Assembly: GCA_002331045.1 (NCBI GenBank)
Contig: DCYK01000027.1
Location: 1-26,779 of the forward strand
DNA: 26,779 nucleotides
DNA from: Candidatus Saccharibacteria bacterium UBA2112
Lineage (GTDB): Bacteria; Patescibacteriota; Saccharimonadia; Saccharimonadales; Saccharimonadaceae
Direction of reading: 5' to 3'
Positions 23,030 to 26,779 of this stretch are shown one piece after another. The translations under genes were made by a program, and so were the position numbers. Numbering within the stretch: position 1 is the first letter of the stretch; each line of letters starts with the position of its first letter. Below the pieces are notes generated by a model. The model ran no database searches. It was not told where the DNA came from and was given only the letters and a program-made list of their open reading frames with translations.

Positions 23030-23058
23030 TTTATAATATATAATGTATAATTTGTCAA
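23030..23058 (-). promoter_or_regulatory. Promoter of the GNAT acyltransferase gene
   Basis: Perfect TTGACA (23053-23058), 17 nt, TATAAA (23030-23035), then 10 nt to the ATG. The strongest-looking promoter in the window by consensus. It is back to back with the promoter of the response regulator. Confidence 0.75.
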
Positions 23059-23086
23059 TATTTATCATACTACTCTTGTACTGTAC

Positions 23087-23092
23087 TATAAT
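23087..23092 (+). promoter_or_regulatory. -10 element of the response-regulator gene
   Basis: Perfect TATAAT ending 6 nt before the ATG at 23099, predicting a leaderless mRNA. No good -35 at standard spacing. The shared 79-bp gap with the acyltransferase gene could allow joint regulation. Confidence 0.55.
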
Positions 23093-23098
23093 TAAAGT

Positions 23099-23467
23099 AT
23101 GACAAAAATCGCAATTATTGAAGATGACTCGGTTATTAATCAGATGTACCGAATGAAGTTCGAAGCCGATGGCTTTGACGTGCAAGTAGCTGACAACGGT
23201 AAATCTGGTGTCGAAATGGTAGAGTCGTTTCACCCTGACCTCATCCTCCTAGATCTACAAATGCCCGAGATGAATGGCCAGGAAGCTCTAGAACACATCA
23301 GAAGTAAGTCATGGGGCAAGGACATACCTGTCATTATTCTCACAAACCTTGGTGTCGAAGAATCACCAAAACACCTCAAAAACCTTGGTATTCGCGACTA
23401 TATCGTCAAGGCAGAACTGACTCCAAGCCAAGTCGTTGCGCGCGTTAAAGAAGCGCTCGGTATTTAG
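23099..23467 (+). CDS. Stand-alone receiver-domain response regulator (CheY-like)
   Basis: 122 residues consisting of one receiver domain and nothing more. The active site is intact: acidic pair D9/D10, phospho-acceptor D52 in LILLDLQMP, T82, and K104 in YIVKAE. With no output domain it must act by protein contact, as CheY or Spo0F do, or as a shuttle between kinases. The nearest kinases are the two 7TM-type enzymes 1.5-3.6 kb to the left. Leaderless-type start. Its stop is 7 bp from the folD stop on the opposite strand, so the two genes converge. Confidence 0.95.
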   Translation: MTKIAIIEDDSVINQMYRMKFEADGFDVQVADNGKSGVEMVESFHPDLILLDLQMPEMNGQEALEHIRSKSWGKDIPVIILTNLGVEESPKHLKNLGIRDYIVKAELTPSQVVARVKEALGI

Positions 23468-23474
23468 ACTCCCG

Positions 23475-24299
23475 CTACTCCTGCGGTTTATTTGGCACCG
23501 TCTTTTGTGCTGCACGGATCACGTTATCAAACAATGCCGTGACCGTTAATGGACCAACACCGCCTTTTTCGGGTGTCATCACCACATCAGATCGCTGTCG
23601 CAGATCCGGCGCTACGTCACCAACAATCTTGCCATGCTCGGCAGCCGTACCCGCATCGACCACTACTGCTCCCTGTTTAACGTCATCTGCGTTGATAAGA
23701 CCTGGAATTCCAACGGCCGTGACAATAACATCAAACTGCGGTAGCTGTGCCTGCATATCTTGGCTACTGCTGTCAAAAACCGTCACACTGTAGCCACTAT
23801 TCTTCCACTGTCGCGCAAGTGGTGCACCAACTAATCGTCCATTTCCAACAATCGCAATCTTTTTACCCGCAAGATCAACACCGTAACCAGCAAGTAACCA
23901 CATAATTGCGAGCGGCGTTGCTGGATCCAGCACAGCCCGAGCACCAAGCCCATCGACATCTTTTTGCGGCGTAACGGCATCTACTGCTGCCTGTGTCCCT
24001 GTCTCGTCCGCAAGTGGAAGCTGAATAATCACACCGTGAATAGAACTATCATTATTGAGTCGCTCCACCACACCAGGTAGGTCAGCCTGGTCAATCTTGT
24101 ACACCTCAACATCAACCAAAATATCGGCACCATAGGCCTTCTTGAGCCGCACGTAAGAATCGATAACAGGATTATCAATTGTCTGAACAATCGCTAGTCG
24201 CGGAAAGACATGATGCGCCTGTCGCAAGGCACGCACCTGCTTTGCTTGTCGTTCCTTGATATAGGCTGCCAGCTCACCACCATGTAATACTTTTTTCAT
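23475..24299 (-). CDS. folD: Methylenetetrahydrofolate dehydrogenase / methenyl-THF cyclohydrolase
   Basis: Bifunctional one-carbon enzyme of 274 residues, making 10-formyl-THF. Key parts: SYVRLKK with catalytic K53, GVIIQLPLA, QKDVDGLG, the NADP-binding turn VGNGRLVGAP (more usual GRSxxVGxP, so the Ser of the loop is missing) and TPEKGGVGPLTVTAL (usual TPVPGGVGPMT). The two substitutions are mild and may mirror a divergent lineage. The ATG at 24299 is preceded by TACGCT at 7 nt and TTGTAG at 17-nt spacing. It is transcribed away from the DUF5684-like gene, whose promoter overlaps its own. Confidence 0.95.
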   Translation of the reverse strand: MKKVLHGGELAAYIKERQAKQVRALRQAHHVFPRLAIVQTIDNPVIDSYVRLKKAYGADILVDVEVYKIDQADLPGVVERLNNDSSIHGVIIQLPLADETGTQAAVDAVTPQKDVDGLGARAVLDPATPLAIMWLLAGYGVDLAGKKIAIVGNGRLVGAPLARQWKNSGYSVTVFDSSSQDMQAQLPQFDVIVTAVGIPGLINADDVKQGAVVVDAGTAAEHGKIVGDVAPDLRQRSDVVMTPEKGGVGPLTVTALFDNVIRAAQKTVPNKPQE

Positions 24300-24306
24300 C
24301 TCTGTT

Positions 24307-24336
24307 AGCGTAGCACACCAAGAGGTATGCTACAAT
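24307..24336. promoter_or_regulatory. Overlapping divergent promoters of folD and the DUF5684-like gene
   Basis: For folD (minus): TTGTAG (24330-24335), 17 nt, TACGCT (24307-24312). For the plus-strand gene: extended -10 TGCTACAAT (24328-24336). The -35 of one is the complement of the -10 of the other, so the two promoters probably exclude each other. Confidence 0.5.
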
Positions 24337-24367
24337 GAATGCAACATAAGAGTTACAGGATTTAGCA

Positions 24368-24796
24368 ATGGAATATTATGGGTACGATGCACATAACGGT
24401 GACACAGTTGATCCCGCAGTAACAGCGAGTGTATTGCTCTTTTTCGGACTTTTCTGGCTTGTCTCGTATGCAATCAGCTCCTTTCTACTGGGTAGAGTAT
24501 TCAAAAAAGCCGGTGTCCCTCAGTGGGCAGCGTGGGTGCCACTGTATAACATGTGGAAGTTACTCGAGATGGGCAATCAGCACGGCTATTGGGCCATCTT
24601 TGCCCTTTTACCTTTTGTCGGCCTTATTTCGATCATCTTTGTCTATATTGCGATGTACCATATCGGCAAAAAGCTTGGCAAGGAAGACTGGTTCGTTTTG
24701 TTAGCCATCTTTTTACCCTTGGTATGGATGATATGGCTTGGCTTTGACGATTCGAAATGGCCCTCGCGGAAAAAAGAACCTACACCCTCTTCGTAG
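24368..24796 (+). CDS. DUF5684-like integral membrane protein
   Basis: 142 residues with about three to four membrane helices (around 17-42, 75-96, 109-127). The central segment FKKAGVPQWAAWVPLYNMWKLLEM is the recognisable mark of the DUF5684 family, small membrane proteins often next to signal-peptidase or pilus genes in bacteria with simple envelopes. Function unknown. It has an AGGA ribosome-binding site 8 nt before the ATG and a leader of about 25 nt, so it is not leaderless. The minor-pilin operon follows 51 bp downstream in the same direction. Confidence 0.8.
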   Translation: MEYYGYDAHNGDTVDPAVTASVLLFFGLFWLVSYAISSFLLGRVFKKAGVPQWAAWVPLYNMWKLLEMGNQHGYWAIFALLPFVGLISIIFVYIAMYHIGKKLGKEDWFVLLAIFLPLVWMIWLGFDDSKWPSRKKEPTPSS

Positions 24797-24847
24797 ACAT
24801 ATATTTTGGAATCCAGAGAACACTTTGCTATGATAAGCAGTAGTATT

Positions 24848-25351
24848 ATGGTGGTAAGAGAAGCTGGATTCACAATTACTGAAATGGTGGTGACGCTTGT
24901 CATCATTACAATATTCATGACGCTCTTCTTTCAGTTGTTTCTCACCGGCCTTTCGCAACAAACGGTCGTCACCAGTCAGGCGGCAGCAAATGATATAGCC
25001 TTATCTAATCTTAGCAAGATAACCTCCCGAGGACTTCTCCCTGGATCAACCGCGTGTACTACCGGTGCAGGAAGTGTTAATAATTTACTGCCAAATCCCG
25101 ATGGTAATCCTTCTGCCCCAGGAAGCATCATCGTCACAAATGATTCATCCGAGCCAAGTAGCAAGTACTGGGGAACCGCTGTGTCCGGACTGCAAGCAGA
25201 GCCACTGACGAATACGCCCCTTCCCACTGATACAATCCAAGAACTACGCGTACAATATCCCTTCGGATGCAGTTCAAGCCTGCCTGTAAAAATCATTTCA
25301 ACTGTTATTTATGACTCGGAGTCGGTCGGCCATGCGACGCTTGTCAAGTAG
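24848..25351 (+). CDS. Minor type IV pilin, PilV/GspI-J-like
   Basis: 167-residue prepilin-like protein. Leader MVVREAG then cut G7|FTITEMVV, mature Glu5 present, hydrophobic helix to about residue 33, then an outer domain with only three cysteines. First gene of a compact set in which each coding region overlaps the next, the common layout of minor pilins (PilV-W-X or GspI-J-K) that prime pilus assembly. ATG 24848 gives the best short basic leader and lies 13 nt after an extended -10, TGCTATGAT (24826-24834). An ATG at 24830 and a TTG at 24806 are open in frame but would overlap that promoter. Confidence 0.82.
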   Translation: MVVREAGFTITEMVVTLVIITIFMTLFFQLFLTGLSQQTVVTSQAAANDIALSNLSKITSRGLLPGSTACTTGAGSVNNLLPNPDGNPSAPGSIIVTNDSSEPSSKYWGTAVSGLQAEPLTNTPLPTDTIQELRVQYPFGCSSSLPVKIISTVIYDSESVGHATLVK

Positions 25352-26099
25352 TAGTGGACTTACCATACCCGAGATTGTCGTTGTTATCACAGTCCTCGGA
25401 ATCTTGATGGGCATATTATTCACTTCCCTATACGACCTTTATGCGTCAAACAGTAATGCATTAAAAACAGTCGTCACAACCGGTGACATGCGGACTGCAC
25501 TTCGAACAATTGAGAGCGAGCTCAATACAGCTACCAGTTTTCATGATACAAATACGATAGCTGATCCAACTGGCTCTAATAATAATCCAAGCAGTCCAAC
25601 CCAGTGGGCATGGACCGGGATTGAGGGTGATGGCACAGCGAATAGGGTGATAATTGCTAGCAAGTACGCAACAACCGTTCTCCCATCTACCGACACGAGT
25701 GGTAACCGCACACTGGTATATCAAACGGACTGCGAGACACCTATTTTGAATAACGTCGTCTACTTCGTCAAAGACGAAACACTCTACCGAAGGACACTCG
25801 CGAATGGAATAGCTCGCTGTGCAGGATACTCGATGGCACAAAAGACTTCATGTGCTGCAAATGTCAGTAGCGGATCGTGCCAAGGTATTGATGCAAAACT
25901 TCTCGAAAACGTTTCTGACTTTAGTGTTGATTACTATCTCAACCCCCATCACTCCACCCCTATTACCGACCAATATGATCCTGACAATAACACAGTTCCC
26001 AGTACCGCTCAGACCATATCAGTCACTATTACTGCAGGCGTTGGCAATACTGAACAAACCGGATCGATACGCATAACACGCCTAAATGGAGCAACATGA
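25332..26099 (+). CDS. Minor type IV pilin, PilW/GspJ-like
   Basis: 255 residues. Leader MRRLSSSSG, cut after G9 before LTIPEIVV, mature Glu5 present, long hydrophobic helix, then a helix-rich segment (TTGDMRTALRTIESELNTA) and a beta-rich outer domain; the helical piece ALRTIESELN resembles the PilW/GspJ pattern. Four cysteines. Its ATG overlaps the previous gene by 20 bp with GGAG 10 nt upstream; an in-frame ATG at 25311 is also possible. Its stop overlaps the next ATG as ATGA, so all three pilins are translationally coupled. Confidence 0.85.
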   Translation: MRRLSSSSGLTIPEIVVVITVLGILMGILFTSLYDLYASNSNALKTVVTTGDMRTALRTIESELNTATSFHDTNTIADPTGSNNNPSSPTQWAWTGIEGDGTANRVIIASKYATTVLPSTDTSGNRTLVYQTDCETPILNNVVYFVKDETLYRRTLANGIARCAGYSMAQKTSCAANVSSGSCQGIDAKLLENVSDFSVDYYLNPHHSTPITDQYDPDNNTVPSTAQTISVTITAGVGNTEQTGSIRITRLNGAT

Positions 26100-26779
26100 T
26101 GAAAAAGAAGATGAAAAAAGTATTTCGCCCAGGCTTTATCCTCCCAGCAACTATTCTGCTTGGAGTTGGGATCGCTATTATGGCATCAACTTTTTTGCAA
26201 TTCACTGCGTCCACATCGGTAGTACTCAATACTCGCAACTACAATGCCCTTGCTGCTGAAGCTGCTCGCTCGGGTGTTGTTTACGCCAATAGCTGCGCCG
26301 AAGCAGGATCGACAGGGTGGACAACGCTCACTCCGCGCTCTGACTGCGGCGGTGTCATCGTTGGATCAGATGCCTATCTTGAAAAGAATAGTGACTACAG
26401 AACAACATTTTCCGTCTCTGCACCACCCCCCTCGGGCGACCTGCTTCCCGTAACATCTACGGGGGAAGTTGAGATACTCGATGATAGCGGCAACCCCGTC
26501 AGGACAATCACGGAAATTGCCAAGACAACCCTTCTTGGTGCCGATCCACCACGTCCTATTGCAACCGGTTTACCAATTACTGATCTCAAAAACGATGAGT
26601 CAGACTGTGCAATTGCAAATGGGCAGCTCTACTGCTGGGGAGCTAACGATTATGGTCAATTAGGACTTGGTGATACGAGCGATCGCACTCACCCCACCCT
26701 TGTCCAAGGTGCTCTAGCGGGAAAAACAGTCACGAAAATCTCGGTTGGCAACAAATCAGCTTGCGCGGTTGCTGATGGA
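26096..26779 (+). CDS. Pilin-like protein with RCC1 beta-propeller (partial, runs off the window)
   Basis: 228 codons seen, no stop before the window end. Basic leader with a prepilin-type cut RPG13|FILPATILLG, membrane helix to about residue 38, a region of about 130 residues with an N-terminal pattern like PilX/GspK (NTRNYNALAAEAARSGV), and then an RCC1 repeat from about residue 170: CAIANGQLYCWGANDYGQLGLG, then THPTLVQ, KISVGNKSACAVADG. The mature residue 5 is Ala, not Glu, which is the known exception for GspK/PilX-type tip subunits. The domain order suggests a pilus tip bearing a beta-propeller. Start is the ATG overlapping the previous stop (an ATG follows it directly). Confidence 0.85.
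   Translation, partial: MMKKKMKKVFRPGFILPATILLGVGIAIMASTFLQFTASTSVVLNTRNYNALAAEAARSGVVYANSCAEAGSTGWTTLTPRSDCGGVIVGSDAYLEKNSDYRTTFSVSAPPPSGDLLPVTSTGEVEILDDSGNPVRTITEIAKTTLLGADPPRPIATGLPITDLKNDESDCAIANGQLYCWGANDYGQLGLGDTSDRTHPTLVQGALAGKTVTKISVGNKSACAVADG

Noticed and set aside
1..26779. Alternative genetic code with UGA as glycine
   Set aside because: TGA is used as a normal stop in several clear genes (tatD, the PilW-like gene, the helicase gene) at family-normal lengths, and glycines are coded by GGN.

Overview
The window reads as a contiguous piece of a Patescibacteria/CPR genome, most likely Candidatus Saccharibacteria (TM7). This placement is an inference. It rests on the short gene set, many type IV pilin-like genes, an actinobacterial-style RpfB, LPxTG surface protein, and moderate G+C. 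TGA is used repeatedly as a stop, for example in the ATGA stop/start overlaps, so the UGA-glycine code of Absconditabacteria/Gracilibacteria is excluded.

Layout. (1) 1-13.6 kb, all minus strand: a housekeeping block that reads, in transcription order, tRNA-Glu, small coiled-coil protein, pyruvate kinase, type IV pilin, pgk, tpiA, a Pro/Ser/Gln-rich tail-anchored protein, UvrD/PcrA helicase, NUDIX hydrolase, RpfB-like muralytic protein, ksgA, second type IV pilin, metG and tatD. The rpfB/ksgA/metG/tatD set recalls the actinobacterial metG-tatD-rpfB-ksgA neighbourhood. (2) 13.2-14.2 kb: a gene-poor stretch rich in hairpins, with fragments of the tRNA-Glu gene on both sides of the intact copy. 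(3) 14.0-15.6 kb, plus strand: a G+C-rich island with one secreted or membrane-anchored Pro/Thr-rich protein behind an elaborate leader (strong promoter, possible 31-codon ORF, three symmetrical elements, an 18-codon leader ORF whose stop overlaps the main start). (4) 15.7-17.3 kb: an LPQTG-anchored DUF11 surface protein, a strong terminator and a small membrane protein. (5) 17.3-23.5 kb: a signalling locus with two overlapping paralogous 7TM-type histidine kinases, a four-helix membrane protein, a LuxI/FeeM-like GNAT acyltransferase and a divergent stand-alone CheY-type receiver. (6) 23.5-26.8 kb: folD, a DUF5684-like membrane protein, and an overlapping minor-pilin operon. The last pilin gene is fused to an RCC1 beta-propeller and runs off the window.

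Two themes stand out. First, at least eight genes have a sigma70-like -10 hexamer ending only 6-8 nt before the ATG, which predicts leaderless or near-leaderless mRNAs; a smaller set has normal Shine-Dalgarno leaders. Second, much of the accessory content is about the cell surface and sensing: pilins, a possible tip adhesin, a sortase substrate, a peptidoglycan-cleaving Rpf, and a putative acyl-signal synthase beside multi-TM kinases. That would suit an episymbiont living on an actinobacterial host, but the lifestyle itself is not visible in the sequence.
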